Shown here: piece by piece, positions 27,361 through 37,512 of the stretch | How the letters are laid out: every line of letters starts with the position of its first letter | How positions within the stretch are numbered: position 1 is the first letter of the stretch | Assembly (NCBI GenBank): GCA_010029945.1 | Contig: RGQW01000001.1 | Coordinates: forward strand, 1 to 54,255 | Length of the DNA stretch: 54,255 nt | Source of the DNA: Actinomycetota bacterium | GTDB lineage: Bacteria > Actinomycetota > Actinomycetes > S36-B12 | Direction: 5' to 3' | The notes under the pieces: generated by a model | The model's database searches: none | What the model saw: only the letters and a program-made list of their open reading frames with translations | What the model was told of the DNA's origin: nothing | Program-made: the position numbers and the translations under genes

Positions 27361-27418
27361 GAGGCTCCCTCACAGCTGTGGAATGCCGAGGGTGATCCTC
27401 GACGGCGCGAGCAGTCTA
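27361..27418 (-). promoter_or_regulatory. metK promoter with -10 built on the coaBC stop codon
   Basis: TAGACT at 27418-27413 contains the coaBC stop (TAG, 27418-27416). Transcription would start near 27406, giving a short leader with GAGGGAG before the GTG. No riboswitch fold fits. Confidence 0.45.
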
Positions 27419-28660
27419 GCGATCGAAACGCACTGCGTCCCAGATGGCATGCGCGGCGATTTCCTTGCTGACCGCCTCGCGGAGGTCGCAATCGCCGTTG
27501 GCGTCAATGATGGCGACGGTCGTCTCCTCATCCCCGAAAACCGCCCCATCCGAGACGTCGTTCGCGACGAGATAGTCGCATCCCTTACGTGCGAGTTTGG
27601 CCAGAGCTCGGGTGGTGAGCGACTCGCCCTCGGCTGGAGTCTCGGCGGCGAATCCCACGATGACGGGTGTCGAGCTCGATCCGCGCTTGGCCACCAGTTC
27701 GGCCAAAACGTCGGTCGTTCGTTCCAAAATCAATTCCGGAGCCGCCCCATCGGCCAACGATTCCTTGGTGATCTTGCCTGAATGCGCGGTGACAGGACGG
27801 AAATCAGCGACGGCGGCGGCCATCACGACGACGTCGGGGGTCTCCTGGGCGACGAGTTCGTGCATGACCGACCGGAGTTCCTCTGCCGTGCCGACCCGGC
27901 GTACGGCGCACCCGGCCGGAACGCCTACGTCGAGATCACCATCGACGTGCGCGATAACCGCGGTCACGGTGGCTCCCCGAGCGATCGCGGTACGAGCCAG
28001 GGCGAAGCCTTGGCGACCGCTGCTCTTATTGCCGAGGAAGCGCACGTCGTCCCAAGGCTCTTGCGTTCCGCCGATGCTGATGACCACGTGCCGGCCGTGC
28101 AGGTCTGAGCGGGCAACCCGACCGCTGCCGGCCATGGCCAGCGTGGTTCGTGCCGCTTCGGCAATCGCCCGGGGCTCGGGGAGTCGCCCCGCTCCGGAGT
28201 CCGAACCCGTGAGCCGGCCGTCGGCTGGGTCGAGGACGACCGCACCGCGCTCGCGGAGCAAACGAACATTCGCCTGGGTGGCCGGGTGCACCCACATTTC
28301 GGTGTGCATGGCCGGCGCGATCACGACACGACCACGAGTGGTCAACAACACGTTGGTGAGCAAGTCACTAGCGATCCCGTGCGACGCGCGAGCCAGGAAA
28401 TCTGCCGTGGCCGGTGCGACGATCACGAGATCGGCCCGCTGACCGAGTTCCACGTGCGGGACCTCGTGCGGGGACTCCCACAACTCACGAGCCACCGGCT
28501 TGCCGGACAAAGCAGCCCACGTCGGCTCGCCCACGAAACGAAGTGCGGACGCCGTGGGCACAACTGTCACGTCGTGACCGGACTCGGTCAGGTCGCGAAG
28601 AAGGGAGACGGCTTTGTACGCGGCGATTCCGCCGGTGACTCCGAGCACGATGTCGGCCAT
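27416..28660 (-). CDS. coaBC: Phosphopantothenoylcysteine decarboxylase / synthetase
   Basis: CoaBC joins cysteine to 4'-phosphopantothenate and decarboxylates it, two steps of coenzyme A synthesis. The N-terminal flavoprotein half (CoaC, about 1-185) has GVTGGIAAYKAVSLLRDL and APAMHTEMW. The synthetase half (CoaB) has ISIGGTQEPWDDVRFLGN, NKSSGRQG and VMAAAVADFRP. The linker motif reads GRLTGSDSGAGRLPEP rather than the E. coli GxLACG form, as in other Actinobacteria. 414 residues, 18 nt after rpoZ. Confidence 0.95.
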   Translation of the reverse strand: MADIVLGVTGGIAAYKAVSLLRDLTESGHDVTVVPTASALRFVGEPTWAALSGKPVARELWESPHEVPHVELGQRADLVIVAPATADFLARASHGIASDLLTNVLLTTRGRVVIAPAMHTEMWVHPATQANVRLLRERGAVVLDPADGRLTGSDSGAGRLPEPRAIAEAARTTLAMAGSGRVARSDLHGRHVVISIGGTQEPWDDVRFLGNKSSGRQGFALARTAIARGATVTAVIAHVDGDLDVGVPAGCAVRRVGTAEELRSVMHELVAQETPDVVVMAAAVADFRPVTAHSGKITKESLADGAAPELILERTTDVLAELVAKRGSSSTPVIVGFAAETPAEGESLTTRALAKLARKGCDYLVANDVSDGAVFGDEETTVAIIDANGDCDLREAVSKEIAAHAIWDAVRFDR

Positions 28661-28678
28661 AACGACCGTCGGGCCTTC

Positions 28679-29035
28679 CTACTCGGTTTCCTCGCCCGCA
28701 GCGAAGGGATCGACGGGCGCGGCGGCGCTGGTGGCGGCTGCTTCCTCCGCTGCTTGAGCGGCGGCTTCAGCCGCGGCCTGGGCAGGGTCGAAAGGTTCAG
28801 AGGTAAGTAACCCTGCGTCAATCTCGCGCATGGCGATAGACAGCGGCTTTTCCTGGACGTAGGTCTCCACCAGGGGGCCGACGTATTCCAGGAGCCCCTC
28901 GCCGAGCTGGGAGTAGTACGCGTTGATCTGGCGAGCACGTTTCGCTGCGTAGCTCACCAATGAATACTTCGAGTCTGTCTTTTCCAACAGATCGTCGATC
29001 GAGGGGTAGGTGATGCCCTCTGGCTGTGACGTCAC
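28679..29035 (-). CDS. rpoZ: RNA polymerase omega subunit
   Basis: Omega helps fold and hold the beta' subunit. After a short N terminus, residues 7-75 match the family: [20 protein letters not shown], then [13 protein letters not shown] and [10 protein letters not shown]. The last 40 residues are an Ala/Glu-rich tail. I chose the GTG at 29035 because GAGGA, overlapping the gmk stop, lies 7 nt before it; an ATG 19 codons earlier lies inside gmk. 118 residues. Confidence 0.93.
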   Translation of the reverse strand: MTSQPEGITYPSIDDLLEKTDSKYSLVSYAAKRARQINAYYSQLGEGLLEYVGPLVETYVQEKPLSIAMREIDAGLLTSEPFDPAQAAAEAAAQAAEEAAATSAAAPVDPFAAGEETE

Positions 29036-29045
29036 AGGTGGTTCC

Positions 29046-29648
29046 TCATTTGCCGTGGGGGGAACTCTCGGAGTGTCCCGAGAGGCCTGCAAAGTCTATC
29101 AAGGCCTGAGCACACTGCTCGACGTCGGCGTTGACAAGCACATGGTCGAACTCTGCCGCCGCCGCCAACTCGGCTTCGGCGGCGGCGAACCGAGCTGCTT
29201 GAGCCGCCTGATCTTCTGTTCCTCGCCCGGTGAGCCTGTCGAACAGGACGTCGATGCTCGGCGGAGCAAGAAAGATCAGCGAGGCGTCGGGCTCGGCTTC
29301 GCGCACCTGACGGGCCCCTTGCACCTCGATTTCCAACAGCACTGGCGTTCCCGCCATCCGGTGGGCGTGGACCTGCGCGCGAGGGGTGCCGTATCGATTG
29401 CCTGCGAACTCCGCCCACTCAAGCAGGCCGCCTTCGGCGGCCAGTTGATCGAACGACTCTCGGGTGTGGAAGGTGTACTCGACTCCGTCGGTTTCTCCCG
29501 GGCGAGGTTGTCGTGTTGTCGCCGACACAGACAGCCATACCGATGGACAGCGACGAAGCACCTCGGCAACCACCGTGCTCTTGCCGACGCCGGAGGGACC
29601 GCTGACCACGACGAGTGGTGCGGGGCTTTCGCCGACGGATTCGCTCAT
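29046..29648 (-). CDS. gmk: Guanylate kinase
   Basis: Gmk phosphorylates GMP to GDP. The 200 residues include the P-loop [14 protein letters not shown] (about 13-26), [19 protein letters not shown] (GMP binding) and [13 protein letters not shown]. The ATG overlaps the pyrF stop as TGATG. In most Actinobacteria the nucleoid protein gene mihF/sIHF lies between pyrF and gmk; here there is no room for it. Confidence 0.96.
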   Translation of the reverse strand: MSESVGESPAPLVVVSGPSGVGKSTVVAEVLRRCPSVWLSVSATTRQPRPGETDGVEYTFHTRESFDQLAAEGGLLEWAEFAGNRYGTPRAQVHAHRMAGTPVLLEIEVQGARQVREAEPDASLIFLAPPSIDVLFDRLTGRGTEDQAAQAARFAAAEAELAAAAEFDHVLVNADVEQCAQALIDFAGLSGHSESSPHGK

Positions 29649-30397
29649 CAGGTTCTACATTCTTCTGCGATGGCAATCGCTGCTGCTCGTGGGTCTGGCT
29701 CTCCCGTGATGGGCCGCCCGATGACGAGGAGATCCGATCCATCGGCGAGCGCTTGCGCCGGTGTCGATGCGCGGCGCTGATCGTGCGCGCTCGCCCCCAC
29801 CGGTCTGATTCCCGGGGTGATGAGGTGGACCTCCGATGGAACGATCGATCGCAGCCGGGTCACCTCATGGGGCGAGCAGACCAGCGCCCTGGCGCCAGCG
29901 TCGACCGCAGTGGCTGCCCATCGAGCGACGATGTCCGAAGGCGAACCAGAGATTCCCAATTCTCGAGCAGATGCCTGATCCAAACTCGTCAAGAGAGTCA
30001 CCGCCGTCACCCGGGTGTCCGGTAGCGCCTCGACGGCCGCGCGCACCATCTGCGGACCTCCCGAAGCATGCACCGTCAGATACGTCGGTGCGAGCGGCGC
30101 GACAGCTCGGGCGGCCCCGGCAACGGTTGCCGGTATGTCGTGCAACTTCAGATCCAAGAAGATCGAGATGTGCGGGTGATCGGCATCCCGCGCAGCATCC
30201 CGGGCGGCGAGAACACTGCGATGACCATCCCGACAGAAGGCTTCCAATCCAACCTTGAGGCATCGGACATGCGGCGCGACGCTAGCGGCCCAGGAGGTCA
30301 GCGTTGAAATATCGGGCGCATCGAGGGCGACCGCGATGGGCGCGAAAGACCGATCTGGTTGTTCGGTGCTCTGCGTCGGATTACTCGGTGATGAAAT
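29648..30397 (-). CDS. pyrF: Orotidine-5'-phosphate decarboxylase (probable ATT start)
   Basis: PyrF makes UMP from OMP, the last step of the pathway encoded upstream. The barrel starts [19 protein letters not shown] and carries the catalytic [13 protein letters not shown] and the phosphate loop [10 protein letters not shown]. This is the short type 1 form, unlike the longer type in mycobacteria. No ATG, GTG or TTG lies near the expected N terminus. GGAGG (30408-30404) sits exactly 6 nt before an ATT at 30397, which gives 249 residues, a normal length. The only upstream ATG (30478) adds an Arg-rich stretch that is a shadow of pyrD. It overlaps pyrD by 17 nt. Confidence 0.9.
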   Translation of the reverse strand: MSSPSNPTQSTEQPDRSFAPIAVALDAPDISTLTSWAASVAPHVRCLKVGLEAFCRDGHRSVLAARDAARDADHPHISIFLDLKLHDIPATVAGAARAVAPLAPTYLTVHASGGPQMVRAAVEALPDTRVTAVTLLTSLDQASARELGISGSPSDIVARWAATAVDAGARALVCSPHEVTRLRSIVPSEVHLITPGIRPVGASAHDQRRASTPAQALADGSDLLVIGRPITGEPDPRAAAIAIAEECRT

Positions 30398-31454
30398 CCC
30401 AATCCTCCAGTGAGCTCGTTTCCTGCGGTGCTGGTGTGGCGTGCTGCGCGCTCGCAGGCGAGGGAACGTCGCGGTCATCCGCGCGATGCGCGAATCCGAT
30501 CACGTCCTGCACGCGATCGAATCCTCGCGCCCGCACCTCCCGTGCAAGTTCTGTATGGATTCGACGTGGCGCGCTCGGGTCGTGGAACACGGCCGTGCCC
30601 ACCGATACCGCGGTGGCTCCGGCGAGCAGGAATTCCAGGGCATCTCGACCGGATCGGATACCTCCCATTCCGATGATCGGGATGGTGGGAAACGCTTGAT
30701 GCACCTGCCAGACGCAGCGCAGAGCCACCGGTCGGATAGCCGGCCCGGAGAGCCCACCGGTTGTTCCCGCGAGCGTCGGGCGCATGGTGGTCGTGTCGAT
30801 GACCAGGCCAAGCAACGTGTTGATCAAGGACAGGCCCGTGGCGCCTGCACGAATGACGGCGTCGGCAATTTCGACGATGTCTGTTACGTCCGGAGACAAC
30901 TTCGCAAAAATCGGGATCCGGGAATCGGAGCTTCGACGGACCGTTTGCACCACCTGAGCTGCAGACTCCGCTCGACACGCGAAAACTTGGCCACGATCGG
31001 CAACATTGGGGCAGGAGATGTTGACTTCGATGGCGTCAAACCCACCCGTGCTGCGTAACTTGGCGGCTAAACGCCCGTACTCCTCCACTGTTTCACCCGC
31101 GATGGACACGATCGTGCGTGCTCCGCGCTCGTTGAGCCAGGCCAGATCGTTCTCGATGAAGGCATCGATCCCGGGGCCCTGCAGCCCAATCGAATTGAGC
31201 ATGCCGCTCGGAGTCTCGGACATGCGCGGCGTTGCTCGTCCGGCCCGCGGTTTCAGCATGATGCTCTTGGTGACGATCGCACCAAGTTCGGTGATATCGA
31301 AGAAGGCATCCAGCTCTCGACCTGCCGCCGCACATCCGCTCGCCGTCAAGACGGGGCTAGGCAAGCCAATCCCGGCAAGTTCGACGCCGGTGTCGGCGTG
31401 CTCGGTCGGTTGATGGCGGTCTGGGTCACCGCCAGTGACGACAGCTGCGCTCAC
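30381..31454 (-). CDS. pyrD: Dihydroorotate dehydrogenase, class 1B catalytic subunit
   Basis: PyrD oxidises dihydroorotate to orotate on FMN. The class 1 signature is EVNISCPNV, in which the cysteine acts as the catalytic base; class 2 enzymes have serine there. The GMGGIRSGRDALEFLLAGA FMN loop and INTLLG are also clear. With pyrK next to it, the class 1B heterotetramer using NAD+ is implied. 357 residues, including a 40-residue C-terminal extension rich in Ala, Pro and Glu beyond the barrel. The GTG overlaps the pyrK stop (GTGA). Confidence 0.94.
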   Translation of the reverse strand: MSAAVVTGGDPDRHQPTEHADTGVELAGIGLPSPVLTASGCAAAGRELDAFFDITELGAIVTKSIMLKPRAGRATPRMSETPSGMLNSIGLQGPGIDAFIENDLAWLNERGARTIVSIAGETVEEYGRLAAKLRSTGGFDAIEVNISCPNVADRGQVFACRAESAAQVVQTVRRSSDSRIPIFAKLSPDVTDIVEIADAVIRAGATGLSLINTLLGLVIDTTTMRPTLAGTTGGLSGPAIRPVALRCVWQVHQAFPTIPIIGMGGIRSGRDALEFLLAGATAVSVGTAVFHDPSAPRRIHTELAREVRARGFDRVQDVIGFAHRADDRDVPSPASAQHATPAPQETSSLEDWDFITE

Positions 31455-32308
31455 GATTCACCCCCGCTATCTGGGGCCCCGATGGCGTCGGCCGGGATGG
31501 TGTTGATGTCTCGCCAGCGCACTCGGTCACCACGAAATACCGGACCTTCGACGCAGGATCGAACCATGCGGGTCGCGCCGTCTGCCCCGATGACCGGGAG
31601 AACACACGTCATGCACACACCGATGCCGCACGCCATCGCCTCTTCCACTGCGCACTCGCTGTACACGCGCTGCTTCGTCGAGATGCGAGCAACTTCGGAC
31701 AACATGGGCATGGGTCCGCACGCGTACACCACATCCGCGCCCGCCCGTTGCAAGACGTTGTCGAGAACGTCAGTGACGGTGCCACGAACACCGCTACTTC
31801 CGTCATCGGTGGTGATCGTCAGCGCAGACGCCAACCGCTTCAACTCCAGCACACCGAACAATCTGTCTTCGGTCGAAGCACCAATGACCATGTCAACGCG
31901 GCAGCCGCGCTCGCGTAGAGCTTGAGCCAACATGAACATTGGTGCGCTGCCGTAGCCGCCACCGACCAGAACACAGGAGACCCCCTGCTTGGGAAGGGAG
32001 AAGGGTTGACCGAGTGGGCCCACGACGTTGAGAACATCGTGACGCCGCCTGCGGGCCAGCCACTCAGTTCCTGTGCCGGCGACGGAGATCGCAATGTCCA
32101 GGGTCCCTCCGTAGACGCCCCGCGAGGCCACTTGGTGAATGGCGAATGCCCGTCGCAGCACCATGCTCGACTCTTCGCCCCCCATGGCGATGGTGACGAA
32201 GTGGCCCGGTTGAGCGCTCTCGGCTATCCCCGGGGCGGTGAGGGAAAGAACGTGGTAATCCCCCACTCGACGGTTGTCCAGAACTTCGGATTTGATCTGC
32301 TGCACCAT
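31451..32308 (-). CDS. pyrK: Dihydroorotate dehydrogenase electron-transfer subunit
   Basis: PyrK passes electrons from PyrD to NAD+ through FAD and a [2Fe-2S] cluster. The 285 residues show a ferredoxin-reductase fold (LRRAFAIHQV FAD site; VGGGYGSAPMFMLAQAL NAD site). The cluster cysteines lie in SECAVEEAMACGIGVCMTC and a later MVRSCVEGPVF. The ATG overlaps the carB stop as TGATG and the 3' end overlaps pyrD. Confidence 0.94.
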   Translation of the reverse strand: MVQQIKSEVLDNRRVGDYHVLSLTAPGIAESAQPGHFVTIAMGGEESSMVLRRAFAIHQVASRGVYGGTLDIAISVAGTGTEWLARRRRHDVLNVVGPLGQPFSLPKQGVSCVLVGGGYGSAPMFMLAQALRERGCRVDMVIGASTEDRLFGVLELKRLASALTITTDDGSSGVRGTVTDVLDNVLQRAGADVVYACGPMPMLSEVARISTKQRVYSECAVEEAMACGIGVCMTCVLPVIGADGATRMVRSCVEGPVFRGDRVRWRDINTIPADAIGAPDSGGES

Positions 32309-35300
32309 CAGATCTCTCCTTGTTCCTGCGATTGCTCTGGCAACTGCTCACGCAAGTGAGCCAAGTGTGCGCCGTGCTCTTGCAGCGATCGGACATTCGG
32401 CTCACCGGAGACAAGCGCATCGATACCTTGAACCGCCGCACTCAGTCCCTGCACAGTGGTTACGCAGGGAATTCCTTTGGTCACAGCAGCCGTCCGAATC
32501 TCATAGCCGTCAACGCGGGGTCCGACTCCGTAGGGAGTGTTCACGATTAGGTCGATATCTCCGGCCATGATCGCATCGACGGTGGTGGGAGTGCCATCCT
32601 TTCCGCGACCTTCGTGCTGTTTGCGCAGAACGTCCACGGGCACACCGTTGCGGCGCAGTATCTCCGCGGTGCCTTGAGTGGCGAAGATCGCGAACCCCAG
32701 GTCGGCCAGGCGCTTGATGGGAAAGACCGACGCCCGCTTGTCGCGGTTAGCCAGCGAGACGAAGGCGGCACCACGCGTGGGGAGGCCACCGGCGTAGGCC
32801 GCCTGCTGCGACTTCGCGAACGCGACCCCGAAGGAATCGTCGATGCCCATGACTTCTCCCGTCGAGCGCATCTCGGGTCCGAGAACCGCATCGACTCCGT
32901 GGAATCGTCCGAAGGGCAGGACGGCTTCCTTGACAGAAATGGCACTGCCCGGGGGCAGGGCACCTCCATCACCCTCACGGGGAAGCAGGCCCTCGTCGCG
33001 AAGTTCCTTGATCGACGAACCCGCCATGATTCGAGCCGCTGCCTTCGCCACCGGAACACCGGTGGCTTTGGAGACAAACGGCACCGTTCGAGATGCCCGG
33101 GGGTTGGCCTCTAGGACGTAGAGCGTGTCCTGGGCGAGAGCGAACTGCACGTTCAACAGGCCCCGCACCCCCACGCCTTGCGCGATGGCACGTGTCGACG
33201 TCCGGATGCGGTCGATGTCCGATTCCCCGAGGGTCATGGGTGGTAGAGCACATGCAGAGTCACCCGAGTGGATGCCCGCCTCTTCGATGTGCTCCATGAC
33301 CCCGGCGAGATACATGTCGTGGCCATCGAAGAGCGCATCAACATCGATTTCTATCGCGTCGTCAAGGAAGCGGTCTACCAGCACCGGGTGCTCACGGGTC
33401 ACCTCAGTGGACCGCTGCAGGTAACTCTCGAGCATCGCATCGTCGTACACGATCTCCATTCCTCGCCCGCCGAGTACATAACTCGGGCGAACGAGCACGG
33501 GATAACCGACGCGAGCTGCGATAGCCGCCGCCTCGTCGAACGATCGCGCCGTTCCGTGGTCGGGAGCCGGCAAGCCAGCGTCCGCCAGCACGCGGCCGAA
33601 GGCTCCTCGCTCTTCGGCGAGATGGATGGCGGCCGGTGAGGTGCCCACAATCGGGACGCCTGCATCTTCGAGGCGTTGCGCCAGTCCGAGTGGTGTTTGG
33701 CCACCGAGCTGCACGATGACGCCCACGACGGATCCTTGTCGCTGCTCGGCATTGACAACTTCCAAGACGTCTTCGCACGTCAAAGGTTCGAAATAGAGAC
33801 GATCGGAGGTGTCGTAGTCCGTGGAGACGGTTTCCGGGTTGCAATTGATCATGATCGTTTCGAAACCGGCGTCAGAGAGCGCCATTGCAGCATGGACGCA
33901 CGAGTAGTCGAACTCGATGCCTTGACCGATGCGATTAGGGCCGGATCCGAGGATGATCACTTTCTCGCGGCCTGATGGCTGCAACTCATCTTCCTCGTCA
34001 TAGGAGGAGTAGTGGTAGGGAGTCATCGCTTCAAACTCCGCCGCGCACGTGTCGACCGTCTTGAAGACCGGACGGATCCCCCAGGCGTGTCTGATCTCAC
34101 GGACCTCTTCTTCACTCAGGCCCCTCAATTGCGCGACTTGACCGTCGGAGAATCCCTCCCGCTTGGCCATGACGAGGAGTTCGCGATCCAGAGATTCAGC
34201 GGATGCGAGGGCGTCGGCGATCTCGTTGATCTGACATATGTGGTCGAGGAACCACGGATCGATGCCGGTTGCCTCGTACACCGCATCGATGCTCGCCCCG
34301 GCCCACAGCCCCTGCTGCACCAGAGCCAAACGTCCATCGTGGGGTCGCTGCATTCGTTCCAGGACATCCGCCACGTCGATTGCGTCGCGCGCGGTTTCCC
34401 AGGAAAAGACAGCTGACGGCCGCTCCATCGAACGCAGGGCCTTGTTCAACGCCTCCCCAAAATTACGACCGATGGCCATCGCCTCGCCAACACTCTTCAT
34501 CGTGGTGGTCAAGGTGGTATCCGCTCCGGGGAATTTCTCGAAGGCAAAGCGTGGGACCTTCACGACGACGTAGTCGAGCGTCGGCTCGAACGATGCCGGT
34601 GTCTGCTGCGTGATGTCGTTGGGAATCTCGTCGAGTGTGTAACCGATCGCGAGACGTGCCGCGATCTTGGCGATGGGGAAGCCGGTCGCCTTCGATGCCA
34701 GGGCTGACGAGCGCGACACACGAGGGTTCATCTCGATGACGATCATGCGTCCGTCGGCCGGGTTGATGGCGAATTGAATGTTGCATCCGCCGGTGTCCAC
34801 GCCGACTGCTCGGATGATCTTGATGCCCACGTCTCGCATGTGCTGGTACTCACGATCAGTGAGGGTCAGGCAGGGAGCAACCGTTATCGAGTCTCCGGTG
34901 TGCACTCCCATGGGGTCGACGTTCTCGATAGAACAGACCACCACCACGTTGTCGTTCTTGTCGCGCATCAGCTCGAGCTCGTATTCCTTCCAGCCGATGA
35001 TGGACTCCTCGAGCAGCACCTCGGTTGTCGGGCTGGCCTGCAAGCCGGCGCCGGCAATTCGTTCCAGATCGGCCTCGTCATACGCAATACCCGATCCGGC
35101 GCCACCCATCGTGAACGACGGGCGAACGACGACGGGATAACCCAGTTCGCTCGTTGCCTCAACGCACTGCTCCATCGTGTGGCAGATGATGGAGCGGGCA
35201 CTCGATCCGCCAATGGACTCCACGATCGACCGGAACTTCTCACGATTCTCGCCGCGCTCGATGGCGTCGACGTCCGCACCGATCAACTCCACTCCGTACC

Positions 35301-35628
35301 GTTCGAGAACACCGGACGCGTGCAGGGCGATGGCGGTATTCAGCGCGGTCTGACCACCGAGGGTGGCCAGCAAGGCATCGGGGCGCTCTTTCGCAATGAT
35401 GCGCTCGACGTATTCGGGCGTGATGGGCTCAACGTAGGTGGCGTCGGCGAACTCAGGGTCCGTCATGATCGTCGCGGGGTTGGAGTTGACCAGGACCACA
35501 CGCAGACCCTCGTCCCGAAGCACTCTGCAGGCCTGCGTGCCCGAGTAATCGAATTCGCACGCCTGCCCGATAACGATCGGTCCAGAACCGATAACCATCA
35601 CGGATTCAATGTCGGATCTGCGTGGCAT
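32308..35628 (-). CDS. carB: Carbamoyl-phosphate synthase, large chain
   Basis: CarB makes carbamoyl phosphate for both pyrimidines and arginine. The 1106 residues hold two homologous ATP-grasp halves (openings [20 protein letters not shown] and [20 protein letters not shown]), an oligomerisation domain between them, and the MGS-like allosteric domain at the C terminus (from about 960; [19 protein letters not shown]) that binds UMP or IMP. A glutamate-rich tail follows. The ATG overlaps the carA stop as TGATG. Confidence 0.97.
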   Translation of the reverse strand: MPRRSDIESVMVIGSGPIVIGQACEFDYSGTQACRVLRDEGLRVVLVNSNPATIMTDPEFADATYVEPITPEYVERIIAKERPDALLATLGGQTALNTAIALHASGVLERYGVELIGADVDAIERGENREKFRSIVESIGGSSARSIICHTMEQCVEATSELGYPVVVRPSFTMGGAGSGIAYDEADLERIAGAGLQASPTTEVLLEESIIGWKEYELELMRDKNDNVVVVCSIENVDPMGVHTGDSITVAPCLTLTDREYQHMRDVGIKIIRAVGVDTGGCNIQFAINPADGRMIVIEMNPRVSRSSALASKATGFPIAKIAARLAIGYTLDEIPNDITQQTPASFEPTLDYVVVKVPRFAFEKFPGADTTLTTTMKSVGEAMAIGRNFGEALNKALRSMERPSAVFSWETARDAIDVADVLERMQRPHDGRLALVQQGLWAGASIDAVYEATGIDPWFLDHICQINEIADALASAESLDRELLVMAKREGFSDGQVAQLRGLSEEEVREIRHAWGIRPVFKTVDTCAAEFEAMTPYHYSSYDEEDELQPSGREKVIILGSGPNRIGQGIEFDYSCVHAAMALSDAGFETIMINCNPETVSTDYDTSDRLYFEPLTCEDVLEVVNAEQRQGSVVGVIVQLGGQTPLGLAQRLEDAGVPIVGTSPAAIHLAEERGAFGRVLADAGLPAPDHGTARSFDEAAAIAARVGYPVLVRPSYVLGGRGMEIVYDDAMLESYLQRSTEVTREHPVLVDRFLDDAIEIDVDALFDGHDMYLAGVMEHIEEAGIHSGDSACALPPMTLGESDIDRIRTSTRAIAQGVGVRGLLNVQFALAQDTLYVLEANPRASRTVPFVSKATGVPVAKAAARIMAGSSIKELRDEGLLPREGDGGALPPGSAISVKEAVLPFGRFHGVDAVLGPEMRSTGEVMGIDDSFGVAFAKSQQAAYAGGLPTRGAAFVSLANRDKRASVFPIKRLADLGFAIFATQGTAEILRRNGVPVDVLRKQHEGRGKDGTPTTVDAIMAGDIDLIVNTPYGVGPRVDGYEIRTAAVTKGIPCVTTVQGLSAAVQGIDALVSGEPNVRSLQEHGAHLAHLREQLPEQSQEQGEI

Positions 35629-36779
35629 CAGGCACCACCATCCCGTCGTCGCGCGATGGCTTCCGCGAAGCGATCGAACAGGTATGCGGCATCGTGAGGA
35701 CCGGCTGCCGCCTCGGGGTGGTACTGCACACTGAAGGCGGATCCATCCACGAGCTCAAGACCCTCGACAACGTTGTCGTTCAAGCACACGTGGGAAACCC
35801 GCGCCGGTCCGAAGGGGCTGTCGAATTCCTCCTCCAGCGGCGCTTGCACAGCGAACCCGTGGTTATGTGCGGTGATCTCCACCTTGCCGGTGGTCAGATC
35901 CTTCACCGGTTGGTTGATGCCGCGGTGACCGAAGCGCAACTTGTAGGTGCCGAGGCCCAGGGCACGTCCAAAGATCTGATTTCCAAAACAGATCCCGAAA
36001 ACCGGAAGACCGGCGTCAAGAGCCTTCGACATCAACCCAACAGCGTGGTCAGCGGTCGCGGGATCCCCCGGGCCATTGGAGAAGAAGATTCCATCGGGTG
36101 TCCGCGCCACGATGTCCTCCCAGGAGGAACTCGAGGGGACAACATCGACGTTCAGGCCGCGTTCGGACAGGCGACGCGGAGTCATCGACTTGATACCCAA
36201 GTCCACGGCGACGACCGTCGCCCATGCATCACCGATGGCCGGCACCGAGTACGCCTGGGCAGTGGTGACGTCGGATGTGAGATCCGCACCGACCATCGAC
36301 GGGCTCGATCGCACCTGCGACAACAGTTCGTCCACCGGACGGCTTGCCGCGGGCCCGCTGAAAATGCCCACACGCATCGCTCCGGCGTCACGCAGGTGAC
36401 GCGTCAACGCCCGAGTATCGATGCCGGAGATTCCCACGACCCCATACGCCTGCAGGTCCTCGTCCAAGGTCCGCTGCGCCCGCCAATTCGACACGATCCG
36501 CGACGGATCCCGCACCACGTATCCGGACACCCAGATGCGTTCAGACTCCGGATCTTCGTCATTCATGCCGGTGTTGCCTACGTGCGGAGCGGTCATCACG
36601 ACCACCTGACGGTGGTAGCTCGGATCCGTCAGCGTTTCCTGATAACCGGTCATACCGGTGGAGAACACCGCTTCCCCGAAGGTCGTTCCGACGGCTCCAA
36701 ACGGTCGACCGTGCATGGCCCGGCCATCTTCCAAGACGAGAACAGCGGGCTCTGTCGCGAGATTTCCGGTGTTACTCAC
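35628..36779 (-). CDS. carA: Carbamoyl-phosphate synthase, small chain
   Basis: CarA hydrolyses glutamine and channels ammonia to CarB. The N-terminal small-chain domain includes [15 protein letters not shown]. The class I amidotransferase has the nucleophile in [16 protein letters not shown] and the His/Glu pair in [10 protein letters not shown]. The F and N of GICFGNQ, where E. coli has L and H, are usual in Actinobacteria. 383 residues. The GTG overlaps the upstream PH-like gene by 8 nt (GTGAGTAA). Confidence 0.97.
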   Translation of the reverse strand: MSNTGNLATEPAVLVLEDGRAMHGRPFGAVGTTFGEAVFSTGMTGYQETLTDPSYHRQVVVMTAPHVGNTGMNDEDPESERIWVSGYVVRDPSRIVSNWRAQRTLDEDLQAYGVVGISGIDTRALTRHLRDAGAMRVGIFSGPAASRPVDELLSQVRSSPSMVGADLTSDVTTAQAYSVPAIGDAWATVVAVDLGIKSMTPRRLSERGLNVDVVPSSSSWEDIVARTPDGIFFSNGPGDPATADHAVGLMSKALDAGLPVFGICFGNQIFGRALGLGTYKLRFGHRGINQPVKDLTTGKVEITAHNHGFAVQAPLEEEFDSPFGPARVSHVCLNDNVVEGLELVDGSAFSVQYHPEAAAGPHDAAYLFDRFAEAIARRRDGGA

Positions 36780-37512
36780 GGCCGTCTCCTGAAGCGTCCA
36801 ATGAACCGTCTAACGGGCCATCTCCCCGCATACCGTCGAACGCCTCGTGCGCACCGGATTCGGTAACACTCGGTGAGCTCGAAGTCTCCCCACTTCCCGC
36901 CTGCTCCGAGTGCTCCGAGTACTCCGGGTCCTCCGCGCGCTCCGAGGTGTCCCTGTGCTCCGCCATGAGCCCATCCAACAACGCGGCGTGATCGGCGCCG
37001 TCATCTGCCCGGATCCCGGTATCCAGAACATCTTCGGCCAGCATCCATGTCACGACGATGACGCTGTCCTTCCCGCGCACCGTTCCGGCGACCCCACGAT
37101 CGGTTCGCACACCGCGCACTGCCGAAGCGGGAATCAGGAAGGATCGAGCACCGTCACGCCGGATGCCCACACCACCGTCGACGAGGTGGAACGAGGCTCG
37201 ACTCCTGACCCCCAACTCGTGCACGGCAACGCGATCGAGCCAATCGCCAGAGATCGACGTCCCCAGGTACAGGCCCAGAACACCGGACGACGCGGGGGCA
37301 TCAAAGGCCGACGGTTCAGCCATGGAGGAATGTCGCGCCACTCTGCCTTGCCAGCCCCGTCGCATCCCCCACAAGGCGAGCGCGATCAGACCGGCTATCA
37401 GGGCCACCAACGCCAATCGCGCGGGCCAATCGGTCACACTCGCCTGCTCGGTGTACTCCTCGGCGGCCACGACGACGGAGTCGAGTATCGGCATCAGGGT
37501 TCCCTGATTCAT
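36772..37512 (-). CDS. Membrane-anchored PH-like protein of the actinobacterial pyr operon
   Basis: This 246-residue protein sits between pyrC and carA, the place of a conserved hypothetical gene in Streptomyces and mycobacteria. One membrane segment is clear ([18 protein letters not shown], about residues 32-49). Residues 75-165 look like a PH-type beta domain ([56 protein letters not shown]). The remaining 80 are acidic and low in complexity, partly built from 9-nt DNA repeats. Function unknown. Co-translation with pyrC (ATGA overlap) and carA (8-nt overlap) suggests a fixed ratio to those enzymes, not a proven role. Confidence 0.75.
   Translation of the reverse strand: MNQGTLMPILDSVVVAAEEYTEQASVTDWPARLALVALIAGLIALALWGMRRGWQGRVARHSSMAEPSAFDAPASSGVLGLYLGTSISGDWLDRVAVHELGVRSRASFHLVDGGVGIRRDGARSFLIPASAVRGVRTDRGVAGTVRGKDSVIVVTWMLAEDVLDTGIRADDGADHAALLDGLMAEHRDTSERAEDPEYSEHSEQAGSGETSSSPSVTESGAHEAFDGMRGDGPLDGSLDASGDGRE

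Noticed and set aside
27361..27415. SAM riboswitch before metK
   Set aside because: The gap is 55 nt with no fold of the needed size.
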